This document shows, piece by piece, positions 40,892 through 53,597 of a stretch of DNA of 64,000 bases (its first letter is position 1; each line of letters opens with the position of its first letter). Origin of the DNA: Chrysogorgia sp. JL179-B06. Taxonomy: Eukaryota > Cnidaria > Anthozoa > Scleralcyonacea > Chrysogorgiidae. Where the stretch lies: NCBI GenBank assembly GCA_035772405.1, contig JAYKKM010000196.1, positions 460,501-524,500 on the forward strand, in the 5' to 3' direction. The notes below the pieces were generated by a model that did no database searches, was not told the DNA's origin, and worked only from the letters and a program-made list of their open reading frames with translations. Both the position numbers and the translations under genes were made by a program.

Positions 40892-40981
40892 CAGCATCGC
40901 ACTGAGTTTGATATAATCAAAAAGTTCGTTTTCATACAATTTGATTAATTTATTGCAAAGACGAATTCCACTCTCCCAAAG
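40892..40981 (-). CDS. DOCK: DOCK exon 17 (DHR-2)
   Basis: Thirty codons in phase 0 reading LWESGIRLCNKLIKLYENEL then FDYIKLSAML. GK followed by WE..I.LC..L...YE...FDY..LS is a DHR-2 signature. Confidence 0.95.
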
Positions 40982-41125
40982 CTAAAAAATATAAAGAGAA
41001 AAAAATAGTCCATTGTAACGACTAATATATGATTAACATGATTTAAGAGAGATTGTTTAGATTCTTTGAACAATATCGTTCAAGTTATCTCATTAGCATG
41101 ATATGTATTTGTTCCAAAGTATTAA

Positions 41126-41553
41126 AGTGTTTATGAAACGAAAATTAAGTTTTAGTTATTTAAATGAACTTCTAAAATAACGAAGAATTGTAATTTATAG
41201 TTCTTTCATATCTCACGTCTTTCTTGAGATATTTAGACTTATGTGATATACAAATGAATAACCACCAACGTCACGAGGTTTGCAAATTTTCAGAAAATCA
41301 AGTAAGTGATTTTGTGGATTAATCAGCTCAGATTCAAGTGATTTTGTCGAATATAATCTCAAAGATATACCTGATTTTCTAAAAACATGTTAAAAACCTC
41401 GTGACGTTGCGGTGGTTATCATTTACATATCACAAAAGTCTAAATATCTCAAGAACGACGTGAGATATGAAAGAGTTATAAATTATAATTCTTCGTTATT
41501 TTAGAAGTTCATTTAAATAACTAAAACTTAATTTTCGTTTCATAAACACTTTA
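41126..41553. mobile_element. Foldback MITE, arms about 150 bp
   Basis: AAAGTGTTTATGAAACGAAA through GAACTTCTAAAATAACGAAG at the left, reverse complement at the right, meeting at CCTCGTGACGTT. A related foldback lies at 51,410-51,690. Confidence 0.88.
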
Positions 41554-42244
41554 AAAAGGAAGTGTAGTCCAAAAATAAATTATTTTTAGATAAAAGACCT
41601 TTCGTATAATGTTTACAAATGTTAATAGTTTTACGGTATCTGTTAAGCGGCGTCCAGAAGCATAATATACGAGAATGAAAACGTTATTTCTCGAGTACAA
41701 GATATCGTCATATTATTAACATTTCTAAACATAACATTTGAAGGTCTTTGATTTAAATATTATTTGTTTTTTGGCCACAGTTCCCTTTTAAAACGAAATG
41801 GTGGTAAACTGTTACAATAAAGGAACGGCGTCCGAAACGTTTATAGGGCCTCGTTTATTTATTTTGACAGTTTATACTATCATTCTCGTTTCCATACTTT
41901 GTTAATACACTCATGCCTACACACCACCCTAGCTTTAAATTATTTGTATTTGATTCAGGCGGCCTAATCCTTCAAGTCGTCCAAGTATAATCGTTGGTGT
42001 TAGCTAGCTAGACAGTTTGGGGGTTAAAGAGCTAACACACCTTTCTATACAGCTTACAATAATGTTCACTGCAGTATACTAATAAACTAGTCGTCTTACA
42101 TGTTTTGTATATCGTTATTGTTACGAGTTTTAGGTAGATACGATTATTCCTGCTTGAGTTATAGAGTTATCAACACAATTTACAGTTTGGCTATATCAAA
42201 CATCCTATCGCTCCAAACTCAGAGTTGCAAAAGTGTTCATCCTT

Positions 42245-42710
42245 CCTCCAGGAAGGATTTCAAATTTTCACAACCTTCCTCAAAATAACATGAATTTTGG
42301 CTTTCGTGACATTCATAAATAGCGTGATTATTACCTTTACCAAGTAAACCTTCCTGAAAATATAGCTTCCTCGAAATTTTAGTTTGTGTGACATTCATAA
42401 ATAGCGTGATTTTTATCTTTGCCATACTGCTACAGTAGTATGACTGCACTTGATTGCTACTTCTTGCGTTTTTTTTCAACACGTTGTCTTTTACTCTTTG
42501 TTTTCACTTCAAACTGTCATCACTAGTAAACCTTCCTCAAAATATAGCTTCCTCGAAATTTTAGCTTTTGTGACATTCATAAATAGCGTGATTTTTACCT
42601 TTGCCATACTGCTACAGTGCTATTGACTGCAGCTGACTGCTACTTTTCAACACGTTGTTTTTTACTCGTTTTCACTTCAAACCGTCCTCACTAGTACACC
42701 TTCCTCACGG
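42245..42710. repeat. Degenerate direct repeats of about 180 bp, overlapping no exon
   Basis: AACCTTCCTCAAAATATAGC, CTTCCTCGAAATTTTAG and TGACATTCATAAATAGCGTG recur two to three times in the same orientation. The block ends just left of DOCK exon 16. Confidence 0.75.
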
Positions 42711-42832
42711 ATAGTATACCCGCATACCCGCAGCTTCTTTGCAACTCTATCCAAATATTTGGCTCTATTTTTGCCTGCTCTATGCGCAACATATAAAATT
42801 GAAGTAAAAGTAAACTCTGTTGTAGCACGGAC

Positions 42833-42940
42833 CTTTCCCTTATCCAAATGTTCGATAGCCATTCTATACAGCATCTCCTTTCTTTCGCCTTCTGTTTGAG
42901 CAGGAAAATTCCCTTCTGCTTTTAATTCGTTGTCCTCAAA
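42833..42940 (-). CDS. DOCK: DOCK exon 16 (DHR-2)
   Basis: Thirty-six codons reading FEDNELKAEGNFPAQTEGER then KEMLYRMAIEHLDKGK. The ER KE.LY...I...DKGK pattern matches DHR-2. Donor GTCCGT, acceptor CTTAG. Confidence 0.93.
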
Positions 42941-44107
42941 CTAAGAGAAAATGTAAGACAACACTTTAAATAGATTAAAACTTCTAGCTTAGTTTATTCT
43001 CGACAAAAGAACGCATTTGGTTCATTGTCTGAAATAAATTAGTACTTTCAAATCTACGAGAATTTGCAACAATTTTGAATCGTTAGCGCGTGTTCGAATG
43101 TTGGGTTGCGAATAGTTTTTCTGTCTACTGGAAGTAGACGCTAATCACTCGACGGCGATCTTTGCAACTTACTGTATACACGAATACCAAACTGCAAATA
43201 TGGGGGTGACGATTGAACAATAACGACCCAGAGTAGGTTCACGTGTTAATTTTCTCAAACAAAGAGTGTTGGCATCTTAAAATTGTGGACATTTAATCTA
43301 ACTTGTACCTGCTACAAGTACTATTTACAACATTAGCGGAAGACAGTGTTGTATCGGATATAACACGAGATACAACATGGACGCGAATGTTGTAAATAGC
43401 ATGTGATATACGATTACGAATGCATGTAAACGTTCATATTCATCGAAAATCCTAAAGATATTAAATGATTTTGGCTGAGAAAATCGAACGAAAAACTTAT
43501 GTAAATCAGCAGAATTTTGTATCACATATAAAACCTATACGTCATCGTGTCGCCACGTACCTATACTAACAAGTTTTGTGATTGGTTGATTAAAACAATA
43601 AAACAATAGAATCAACCACAAAGAAACCAATGTCCTATAACCCTAACCACTTTTGTTCCATGTAGCCAATCACAAAACCTGTTCGTTTTATGTACGTATT
43701 TACCTACGTCATGCCAATGATTGATTTTGTCTTTTCTTTGTGAATTATTAATATGTCTATTTAATATTATATGTCTATTTACAAGCTATAAGTCAAAATC
43801 CAATTGACACATGTAAGGTTTTAAATGAAATATTAAAAATGAAATACTATAGGTTCTTCTATTTCACATATGAAGCTATCATCGTAGCTATTTCATTGAT
43901 TTCAATACAATAAAAAGAATATGACATGGCCGCTTGGAGATACGGATTTTTTAACTTGATATCTCACACTCTCAATAGATATTACCATGCAACACTCGAA
44001 GATAAAATTCGTATCTGGTGGCCATGTAATACGCTCTTATATACTGTATCTCCTCCAGAACATAAACTGATGTCTTTCAGAGCTAACACCTAATTCCTTA
44101 ATCTTAC
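42941..44107. other. DOCK intron, nothing recognised
   Basis: AT-rich intronic sequence; short open frames only, none with recognisable motifs. Confidence 0.5.
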
Positions 44108-44198
44108 CTGTAAACAAGAAACATGAAGAAACAGTGAAAATCCAGCTTCAATATAATTTTCTGCTGACAGGTGCAGGTTATAAAGCAACTCCACGTAT
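44108..44198 (-). CDS. DOCK: DOCK exon 15 (DHR-2 lobe A)
   Basis: Reads YVELLYNLHLSAENYIEAGF then SLFLHVSCLQ after one leading nucleotide. The L..LHL.AENY.EA...L..H core is the start of the DHR-2 GEF domain. Confidence 0.95.
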
Positions 44199-44724
44199 CT
44201 TTGAGAAATATTAAAGACAAAAGTTATTAAAGGACATGGGCAACAAAAACTAATTACTTTTTATCGAAGTATATGATTTAGCCAGTCGGAATATAATCGT
44301 CCGGCGATATGGAAATACTGGTAGCATTTTTTACAAACTACTTTGATATAAAAGGTACTTATTTTTTGTTGCCAATGTAGTTTAAGATAAACAATAAAGC
44401 ATATTATATGCAGGGCTGAGCTCATTGCAAGGTCTGTACGCAAAATAAAGTCAATGGTTGTTCAGAGGTACTGATTCTACGATATGGCCCTCCCCCCTCC
44501 CAGCCTATACGCTGCGAGGGTCATACGCTTTTCTCGGATCGGTAAGTTTTGGCGGGATGAAAATAAAATAGAGCTATAGATATCTTCATTGAAAATACCT
44601 AACAATAAAATGTGCCGGAACATCATTATTGCTCTAATTTAAAGTTATTCATCTTAATATCATTTCAATCGATTTTACTCATTCCTGATTGGCTAATGAC
44701 ATCAGTGTTAAACTTAAATTTTTT

Positions 44725-45020
44725 CACTAGGGGTATTTAAAAAAAAACCACATGTATTTTTTTAAATACCCCTAGTAAAAAATCACGCAAGCGCGAAGCC
44801 ATTTAAGTGCTGAAATTAAATTATGCAACTAAATAAATGTTTATCCATTCGCTACATTCAGGAACGCGTAAAATTGATTAAAGTATTAAAAGGAAATAAC
44901 ACTTGTTCTCGAAGAATTAATGAAAAATCGCACTTGTGTTTGGCGAAATATTCATAAAATATTCATATCCAAACACGCGTGCGATTTTTCATTAATTCTT
45001 CTCGAACCGTGTTATTTCCT
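44725..45020. repeat. Two short foldbacks
   Basis: First: TTTTTCACTAGGGGTATTTA with its inverse near 44,770. Second: GGAAATAACACTTGTTCTCG, AAGAATTAATGAAAAATCGC and inverses (44,890-45,020). Confidence 0.85.
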
Positions 45021-45226
45021 ATACAAATGTTCCTAAATAAATGCTTAACTGGTGCAAACATGAAGACTGAGAAACGTACTAGCGAAAAGATAACGAAAAC
45101 ACCGTTAGAATTTCGTTTTTCATGCATATGCAGAAAATAAAAGGTCTAAAGGTAAAATTACCTATTCACTAACCCAACCAAAAATCAAACTAAAATTAAA
45201 ATGAATGAATCCTAGCCTTTAAATAC

Positions 45227-45267
45227 CTTAAGTATGTATCTTGTTTGCCCATTTCTTCATAATAGTT
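45227..45267 (-). CDS. DOCK: DOCK exon 14 (start of DHR-2 region)
   Basis: A 41-nt micro-exon reading NYYEEMGKQDTYL with the following Arg codon split. It bridges MSCIVNLL to the YVELLYNLHL exon exactly in phase. The hAT-like insertion at 45,482-46,304 lies in the intron just upstream. Confidence 0.9.
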
Positions 45268-45481
45268 CTGTATAACGAAAAAAATATGTTTTTGACAGAA
45301 ATTGTATTACCATGTATCGTGGAGCCATTTGTATCAGGTCGGGTCTATAACTACGGGTGGTTATATAGTCATAAAAAGAACAATAGAGATAACTATAGAA
45401 TAAGGACAAGGGCAAGAAGAAGATAAAATAAGCACAAGGACAAAGAGAAGAACAAGAACGAGAACAAAGGACACTGACGAG

Positions 45482-46304
45482 TAGAGATTTGCAAATCCGA
45501 TCCGATCCGATCCGTTCGGATTCCGAGCGATAAATAGAAATTTCGGATCGGATTAGAAAAGTTGTTCTGATCGGATTACGATTCACGAATTTCAAACAAT
45601 AAAACCTTACTGCTGAGAGATTAATGTATGCTGTTTGTTAACATAATTGACGTGCTTCTGCTGTGTTTAACTGTTTACGGTTTCATATTACCTTGTATTA
45701 TAGTTTTTTTGATGAGTGATGACAAATTAACCATTTGCTTCGGTAACAAGATACACTTTAAGACGTTGTCAATCGACAACATTTAGTAATTGTTTCACTT
45801 TGAAGTTGAACGGGAGTGGAGAGATTTTAGCATGCCTTGCAAGCAGTGCGTCAGCAGAAAGATCGTTCTCGCAAGCCGGATGCACTATCAATGTTCGACG
45901 CACACGACTCGCGCCACAAAGAATGTCAACGCGCTTCTTTGTATACGAAGCTTTCTTAAACAGAAAGCGTGGGACACATTAGAAATGGATGATGTAGATT
46001 TTGTAGAATGTAGATGTTCTTTCTGACGTTAGACTTCTCGATTAGCTTTATTTTGTAATTTGTAAAAACTTTCTGTTATGTATTATCTATTTGTCTGCTC
46101 AATTTATCGTAATAACGCAGTATCCTGTACGAAAGTTTATGTATTGCAAAAAGGGTATAATTTCAGTTTGGATTTTTTTCGGATCGGCATGTTTTATTGA
46201 CGTTGGATCGGATCGGATCCGGATACAAATTTTTCGGATCGGATTTCGATCATTAATCAATTGTCGGATTCTAACTGTGCAATCCGATCCGATGCACACC
46301 TCTA
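45482..46304 (+). mobile_element. Non-autonomous hAT element, 8-bp duplication
   Basis: CTGACGAG is duplicated at 45,474-45,481 and 46,305-46,312. Ends are inverted: TAGAGATTTGCAAATCCGAT at the left; the right end read inward begins TAGAGGTGTGCATCGGATCG. Subterminal GGATCGGAT repeats occur at both sides. It contains a remnant of hAT transposase (45,800-45,982). At 823 bp it is an internal-deletion derivative. Confidence 0.93.
45800..45982 (+). pseudogene. hAT transposase C-terminal (hATC) remnant
   Basis: Reads ILACLASSASAERSFSQAGC then TINVRRTRLAPQ, matching the hATC dimerisation motif (.SSASSER.FS.AG.....RR..L.P). It is a C-terminal fragment without a catalytic core, so it is not functional alone. 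Confidence 0.88.
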
Positions 46305-46444
46305 CTGACGAGGAAGAGGGGAACGAGGACAAGACAAGTACATATAAGGACTGCAAGGACATGCACTCACAAGACAAGGACATCGAGGAGAAAGACAAAA
46401 ACAGAGATTTTAGCGAGCTATCCAACTGAGCTCACAAGTCTTAC

Positions 46445-46508
46445 CAATAGATTCACAATGCAACTCATTTTCATATCTCGATATTCTTCTCGTGAAGAAA
46501 CGACTTTT
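46445..46508 (-). CDS. DOCK: DOCK exon 13 (MSCIVNLL)
   Basis: Reads KVVSSREEYRDMKMSCIVNL plus L after one leading nucleotide. M.MSC.VNLL is conserved across DOCK proteins. The donor is GTAAGA. Confidence 0.94.
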
Positions 46509-47124
46509 CTAAACAGAGAAAAATTTCCACAAATAACATTCGATAACCTGGGATTTTAGTAGCAATAACATAACGTTGCAGCAATTCGTATATATATTTC
46601 TTGCTGAGAAATATTTAGGATAGAAAGCAACTCATGGAAGTTACCACACTCTTATTCCAGAAATGAAGTTCTATAACTGGGAATATTTCTACAGCTAGAA
46701 CTAAATAAATAAATATCTGTTGGTTATTTTTCATCGTTTTCATGTTGTTCAACACACGCCGCAAGGACATCCCACGCCAGGGCACTGGGAACGAGAATGG
46801 CTAAAACGATTTTTGGGTAAATTTAGTCGCGCAACAGTTGCGAGGACGTTCTCATTTCCTGGTTGTCGTGCGAAGGCAATGTAGTGGGTTGTAGAAATAG
46901 AACTCGCGTTCATCTCTGCAGCCCGGTAGTGCAACAGCTGTGAAGCTCAACTGCAGGGTTGCGCACAACATGAAAGACAGTTGTTTCCATATGGTTGCGT
47001 AGCTATCGTGCAATTGTTGCACAACGACCACAGCCATATGAGAACCAGGCTTTACAGACGTGTATGGTTGCCATGCCCTTTGTCATTTGAATCTCTAGAG
47101 ATTGGGTAAAAATGCACTATATAC

Positions 47125-47223
47125 CTGTAGTCTAGCAGTCGTTCCAGCAACTTTGTCACGGAGTTCACAAACGAAAGCCCAGCATCTTTCAGCAAGGGAT
47201 TGCCATTTATCTTCTCGGTCAGT
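47125..47223 (-). CDS. DOCK: DOCK exon 12 (LLERLLDYR)
   Basis: Reads LTEKINGNPLLKDAGLSFVN then SVTKLLERLLDY, with the Arg codon split across the next junction. LL.RLLDYR is a DOCK signature just upstream of DHR-2. The intron on its left-hand donor side is 0.6 kb; the acceptor-side intron contains the 32-bp minisatellite. Confidence 0.94.
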
Positions 47224-47416
47224 CTAAAAAGAGTAAGAATAAAGCAATGCTGGTGAACATTCCTACACTGTTACTTTTCGCATTTACATTATTTATCCCT
47301 TTGTTTGGGACCCGGTATACATTGTATATACCATTGTATAGATTTTATATTATAAAATTTTCGCAAAGTTACCAGAAAATGTTCATCCGTACTGTGCTGT
47401 ACCATACCATACGATG

Positions 47417-48630
47417 CTAATTGCGTTGGACGAAGGAGAACGCTGGTCCTAATGGTGTTCGACGAAGGAGAACGCTGATCCTAATGGTGTTCGACGAAGG
47501 AGAATGCTGATCCTAATGGTGTTCGACAAAGGGGAACGCTGATCCTAATGGTGTTCGACGAAGGAGAACGCTGATCCTAATGGTGTTCGACAAAGGGGAA
47601 CGCTGATCCTAATTGCGTTGGACGAAAGAAAAAGCTGATCCTAATGGTGTTCGACAAAGGGGAACGCTGATCCTAATGGTGTTCGACGAAGGAGAACGCT
47701 GATCCTAATGGTGTTCGACGAAGGAGAATGCTGATCCTAATGGTGTTCGACAAAGGGGAACGCTGATCCTAATGGTGTTCGACGAAGGAGAACGCTGATC
47801 CTAATTGCGTTGGACGAAAGAAAAAGCTGATCCTAATGGTGTTCGACGAAGGAGAACGCTGATCCTAATGGTGTTCGACGAAGGAGAACGCTGATCCTAA
47901 TTGCGTTGGACGAAAGAGAACGCTGATCCTAATGGTGTTCGACGAAGGAGAACGCTGATCCTAATGGTGTTCGACGAAGGAGAACGCTGATCCTAATGGT
48001 GTTCGACGAAGGAGAACGCTGATCCTGATGGTGTTGGACGAAGGAGAACGCTGATCCTAATTGCGTTGGACGAAGGAGAACGCTGATCCTAATGGTGTTC
48101 GACGAAGGAGAACGCTGATCCTAATGGTGTTCGACGAAGGAGAACGCTGATCCTAATGGTGTTCGACAAAGGAGAACGCTGATCCTAATGGTGTTCGACA
48201 AAGGAGAACGCTATCCTAATGGTGTTCGACAAAGGAGAACGCTATCCTAATTGCGTTGGACGAAAGAAAAAGCTGATCCTAATGGTGTTCGACGAAGGAG
48301 AACGCTGATCCTAATGGTGTTCGACAAAGGAGAACGCTATCCTAATGGTGTTCGACAAAGGAGAACGCTATCCTAATTGCGTTGGACGAAAGAAAAAGCT
48401 GATCCTAATGGTGTTCGACGAAGGAGAACGCTGATCCTAATGGTGTTCGACAAAGGAGAACGCTATCCTAATTGCGTTGGACGAAGGAGAACGCTGATCC
48501 TAATGGTGTTCGACAAAGGAGAACGCTGATCCTGATGGTGTTCGACGAAGGAGAACGCTGATCCTAATGGTGTTCGACGAAGGAGAACGCTATCCTAATG
48601 GTGTTCGACGAAGGAGAACGCATTCCTAAT
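47417..48630. repeat. 32-bp minisatellite, about 38 units
   Basis: Unit GCTGATCCTAATGGTGTTCG plus ACGAAGGAGAAC. Variants: GACAAAGG, loss of GA giving GCTATCC, and a distinct TTGCGTTGGACGAAAG form that recurs at intervals. It lies in the intron between DOCK exons 11 and 12. Confidence 0.97.
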
Positions 48631-49347
48631 CATATCATGTATTTTTTTGGCAGACCCAAGATGAAATCTGACAGCAAGGCTATAAGTTTTTCCTTGTAAA
48701 ATTATAGAATAATTGAGCTATAAAAGAATAATATTATGGTGCGCATGTTTACCTAAAAACGGTTTCACATTCACACAGAGATACAGTATATATACGTACG
48801 CTTTTACATAGTTTTCAGATGTTGTACTTTATAAACCATACTCAGTCATGAACTTAAAATATGTACTAAACATTAAGTCAAACAAGATAAGATAAATAGA
48901 AGTATTTTAGATTTTAGACTTCTAAAATTGCAGTTTCATTAGACTATTACTAAATGACTAACAAAACACACAGAGTCCTCTGCTTGTGTGTGTGTGTGTG
49001 AAGTAAAGTACGCTAAGATTGTTAAACCTTTTTGAGTCTTCGTTTCTGGTACAAATAGCAGATTTCTGTTAGATGATCTTAAAGTGCAAGTAGGGCTACA
49101 TTGAGTCAGTAAATCACTGATATAAATATAGGTGCCTGGCCATGTAAAACTTTGAGAGTAATCAACAGTATCTTGAAAATAATCTTTGATCTTACTGGTT
49201 ACTATACGATCACTAAGCACAGGAGATATTTATGTGATTTTTTAACTCTCATGCAATAAGTCTGGCAGCTGTATTCTGAATTCTGAATGCTATATTCTAT
49301 TCTATAATTCTATATTCTGTTCTGTATTCAGAATACCTTCTACCTAC

Positions 49348-49436
49348 ATTTCTCGAAACAGCTCTTCATAATTTTCGTCACCCATGCCATCCTTACTGAC
49401 AAAGATGTCTAATTTATCGATGAACTCTTCCTCAAT
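49348..49436 (-). CDS. DOCK: DOCK exon 11 (EFIDKLD)
   Basis: Reads IEEEFIDKLDIFVSKDGMGD then ENYEELFRE with two trailing nucleotides. The E.IDKLD...G.GDE.Y..LF pattern matches the segment between DMM and LLDYR in DOCK proteins. Confidence 0.92.
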
Positions 49437-49639
49437 CTGAAATATAAAGGGTATACATGGTGGTAATATAGATATCTCACGAGTGAGACAAAATACTTAT
49501 ATCTTAATTCTATATGGTTTTGATAACACGGGCATGTATTTTACGAGTTTCGAATGTACGAGCAAAATGACTGCTATCTGCCAAACCATCAAATTATATT
49601 ATTATATATGAGAGTATAAAAAGTAGGATAGGGACTTGA

Positions 49640-50095
49640 TTACCGTACGTATTCCATATATGCTCTTGCACATAAATACGTTGCCCTAACAAGCATATAC
49701 GTTGCCCTGACGAGCATATACGTTACCCTGACGAGCAAATACATTGCCCTCGTACCAGCCTCCTAGTTAATTGGATTGTAACCGACCCCAAAACAACAAA
49801 GGTCCTAACCCTAACCCCCCGCCTAACGAGTTCTCTAACTCTAGCCCCCCGGCTGTGTTTTCAAGACAACCGTAGTCCCCACCACACACTCCCCTACTTG
49901 GGGTGCTAGATTAGTAGACTAGTGAGATAGACTAAGTATGTGGGATTAGAAATTGACAGTTAAACTAAAATCCCACATACAGCAGGCTGGTACGAGAGCA
50001 ATGTATTTGCTCGTCAGGGCAACGTATATGCTCGTTAGGGCAACGTATTTGCTCTTCCCAGTCCCGTCCGATATGACCTTATATGGAATACGTAC
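49640..50095. repeat. Foldback element
   Basis: CGTATTCCATATATGCTCTT and GCATATACGTTGCCCTGACG at the left, reverse complements at the right. The centre has CCCTAACCCCCCGCCTAACG-like sequence. Confidence 0.8.
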
Positions 50096-50544
50096 TATAA
50101 GTCTATATGAAAAGTTGAGTGCTGCGCAGGCAGAAGCGAAAACGTGGTGAACTGCCGAGATATTTAGCAATGAAATACTGACTTTCGAGCTGGCATGAAA
50201 AATATGACTCTTGCTGGGAACTCAACGCCAACTCGACAGTTTGTTGTCATTATTTCCGTTCATCAGAATTAAAAAAATTAAAAACGTCAAAGTTTAGTTC
50301 TTCAATGTCGCGTCAATTATTAACGGAGAGTTTGTGCAATATCGGCCATTTTATATAGCTTTGCGTTTCAGCCATAAATGAAGCATATTTACCTCTTTCA
50401 AACCGGTAAAACGTGGATAGTACAGTGAAATACGGTATTTAGTATATATTCAGCTCTCAGATTGATATCAGATTGATATCTCTCTTGATATCCAAAACGC
50501 TTCAGTACTATATCAAAACGATTGAAGTGTCTGTTTTGGTCAAT

Positions 50545-50880
50545 CTTAAAGTGCCTATGTCACGTTTGGGGATTTTACATATCCGTGATATTTGGGTCTT
50601 CCTGAGCAAAATCACAATATATATTGTCAGCCGAAAATGTCATCTTCATGGAGTTTTTCGATGTCAAAGTTTACCGTACGTGATGTCACAAGAGGCATTC
50701 CAAATCAGTTTTCTTTTGTTATTTGCCACAAAAATGCCTCTTGTGACATCACATCCGATAACTTTAACAGCGAAAAACGCCATGAAGATGAAATTTTCGG
50801 CTAACAAGATACATTATGACTTTGCTCAGGAAGACCCAAATATTACGAATATGTAAAATCCCCAAACGTGATATAGGCAA
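50545..50880. repeat. Foldback MITE
   Basis: CCTATGTCACGTTTGGGGAT, TTTTACATATCC and GGTCTTCCTGAGCAAA at the left with reverse complements at the right. A one-sided relative lies at 35,390-35,500. Confidence 0.85.
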
Positions 50881-51205
50881 AGTAAAATCAAAGTAAAATC
50901 AAAGTAAAATTCGCCCGTCCTGAAGACGTAAAAATGCTCAAACTGCCGTTGGAAACAAAACGAAGACGGTGTACAGATTACCCTTGGGACTATTTTTTAT
51001 GAAGAATGTTTTCGTTTGAAGGACGCTGTCCTCCAGGTTTGCCGTCGTGTTTGCTAAAGCTCCCTAACAATGCAATGTCTACTCCAACCCGTTGACGTGA
51101 AATTTTGAAACTTTTTGAAATCATTGATATTTTACATGTTCTTTTCTGCTTTTGTGTGCAAAACAGTGGATTTTTACCAAACGTATAAATAATCATAAGT
51201 TTTAC

Positions 51206-51282
51206 CTTGTTAATGTTTCCACTACAAGCCATTTCTCTTACCATCATATCGTAAAATATGGGTAACGTTTCTTTTCTCAGTT
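51206..51282 (-). CDS. DOCK: DOCK exon 10 (LPIFYDMM)
   Basis: Reads LRKETLPIFYDMMVREMACS then GNINK after two leading nucleotides. PIF.DMM is a conserved DOCK motif. It follows directly on VPERE of the preceding exon. Confidence 0.93.
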
Positions 51283-51409
51283 CTAAAAGCAATCAATGAA
51301 AAATTCAGTTGTAAAATAACTCATTTGTTTGAAAGAACTATTGAAACTATAAAGACTAACCATTTACAACTTTTACACACCTCACTTCACTCTTGAGATA
51401 TTAAGATTT

Positions 51410-51690
51410 GTTTAATATGTAAATGATCATACTTATGACATCACACTGCATAATAACTTATTGAAAACGCTTATATATCCTTGAGATTATGTGATGACAT
51501 CACTTGAAATGCAGGTACATCCAATGACATCAAATATGTAAATCATCAAACGATTCCATGTGATAATTGTAAAGATATGCAGAATTTTTCAATAAGTCAT
51601 TATGCATTGTGATGTCATAAGTATGATCATTTACATATTAAACAAATCTCGTCATTTTAGTAGTTCATAATAACTAACTTAATTTTCGTT
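51410..51690. repeat. Foldback element
   Basis: GATTTGTTTAATATGTAAAT and GATCATACTTATGACATCAC at the left, reverse complements at the right. Confidence 0.82.
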
Positions 51691-51933
51691 TCATAGCGAC
51701 TTTTAGATATTTCCATTACTTCTAAGATTATACCCATCATAATTTAATTTTGAGAACAGCTCATTTAAATAATTAGGAGCTTGACCATTTTTAACTTTGT
51801 TTATTACGCACACGCAGAACAGTTCTATTATGCAGCTCTATTTTAAATATTTTGGAGCTTTTATTGTAATTAACTGAGGACCACAGGTTTGTTAGTGCTA
51901 TGCACTATTATGTGTCATCCTCTGTAAATAAAG

Positions 51934-51934
<1 letters not shown>

Positions 51935-51994
<60 letters not shown>
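51935..51994. repeat. (CTGT)n tail
   Basis: About 15 CTGT units directly after CTGTAAATAAAGTG, which looks like a retroposon 3' tail. Confidence 0.93.
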
Positions 51995-51995
<1 letters not shown>

Positions 51996-52431
51996 ATGTT
52001 ATCTTACAATTTCCCACACAAACGATTAAACGAACACATCACATGTAACTACATAAACCAAGGCATTGAGATACTTTCAGAGAAGTTACCTCATTCTGAG
52101 AACAAATTTAAAATAAGTCTAAACTTATAATCTGATTTTGAAAGGCAATCGTTATTTTACAAAATTTCTACAATCTGGTAGAAACAGGAGACATATTATT
52201 AAATGTATATTCAAGCAAGTAATAAGGTGCTCTGCAAGTAAGAATCTAGGTTCCAAATTAATTTACTCAATCTACTTCTCATTACATATTACAATAAACG
52301 CTTGTTCTAGCAGAATAGCCATAGTATATTATGCACAAGAATAACTTATGAATAACTTATAGATAACAATGTAAATACACGTCCACATCAGCATATGTTG
52401 CAGCTATTCTATAATCGTATTTAAATAAATT

Positions 52432-52550
52432 GTACCGTACCGTACCGTACCGTACCGTACCGTACCGTACCGTACCGTACCGTACCGTACCGTACCGTAC
52501 CGTACCGTACCGTACCGTACCGTACCGTACCGTACCGTACCGTACCGTAC
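52432..52550. repeat. (ACCGT)n pentanucleotide array
   Basis: About 24 perfect ACCGT units. They follow a LINE/SINE-like 3' end (ACACGTCCACATCAGCATAT ... TTTAAATAAA) also seen near 1,980-2,030 with an (ATT)n tail. Confidence 0.97.
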
Positions 52551-52748
52551 TGTAGTTAGTAAGGGCTTGTTCTTATGATCCCGGTAAGTGGGCTGACAAG
52601 CTCACCTAAGTTATTTCCCTTATTAAAATTTCGTTATGTTCGTATACACGAGAAGCCAGGCTGGCCCGCTTACCGAGACCTCGTTTACCATATGAACAGG
52701 CCCTAACAACAGTACTAAAACATATAATGAACACTTTGTGGTTATTAC

Positions 52749-52809
52749 CTCGTTCTGGTACTAATGTCATCTCCAGGAACGGCGCAATCATTAAAGGAAC
52801 AAAGTTACT
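52749..52809 (-). CDS. DOCK: DOCK exon 9 (PFLEMTLVPE)
   Basis: Reads SNFVPLMIAPFLEMTLVPER with one trailing nucleotide that completes Glu with the next exon. The PFLE.TL.PE motif is conserved in DOCK proteins. The CAG acceptor at 52,810 is preferred over a neighbouring AG two bases away. Confidence 0.93.
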
Positions 52810-53597
52810 CTGTAAATCACCTGCAGATAAAAAAGATGCAGAAACTGAAATTAATAGAGAAAAACTTTCTAATAATGTTATCTTTGAATAGTTTATCTAG
52901 ATAAATTAATTAATTAATCAAAAAACTAATTTCCTTTTTCTCATGTGTGTTTATTCACAGACGCAAAGATTGTAGCGATACGGGAGAAAGACAAATTGGC
53001 CCACGGAATAGGGATCACTTATTTTCTCCTGTTTTGTGATCTTATTATCTGCTTTTTAAAATGCCTATGACCCTAAATACGATATTACTTATATAGCACC
53101 AGTTTGATCTTTGCGTTTGTTTGTCCGAAATATAATGAGTGTGACATCAAATCGGCAATTTGGCTTTCTTTTCTGTTTTCCGTGTGATATAGATTGGTTG
53201 AGGATTTGAGTGAAAACGTTGATAAAATCTCTAGTATAGCGTTCAAACATATAGTCATCAACGTTTGAATAGGTCAAATTTCTCTAACAGCAGAATATTG
53301 TATCTGAAATGATGACTGGGTGACGTCACAGTCATTAGCATTTCAGACAAACAAACCTTTCTAGCACGTCATCAACTCAAAGCTGAAATCATAAAACATG
53401 TTGACATTCAACTATCTATACGATCATGTAGAATCTTCTATATCAGTAATATCGTATTTGGGGATATAGGACTTTAATGAAGAGATAAATACAATATATA
53501 ATAGAAATAATATATTTGAAATAACTCATCATTTTTCACATAAATTGTAATTTAATAGACATAATAACAAACTATACAATATAATAACAAACTATAC

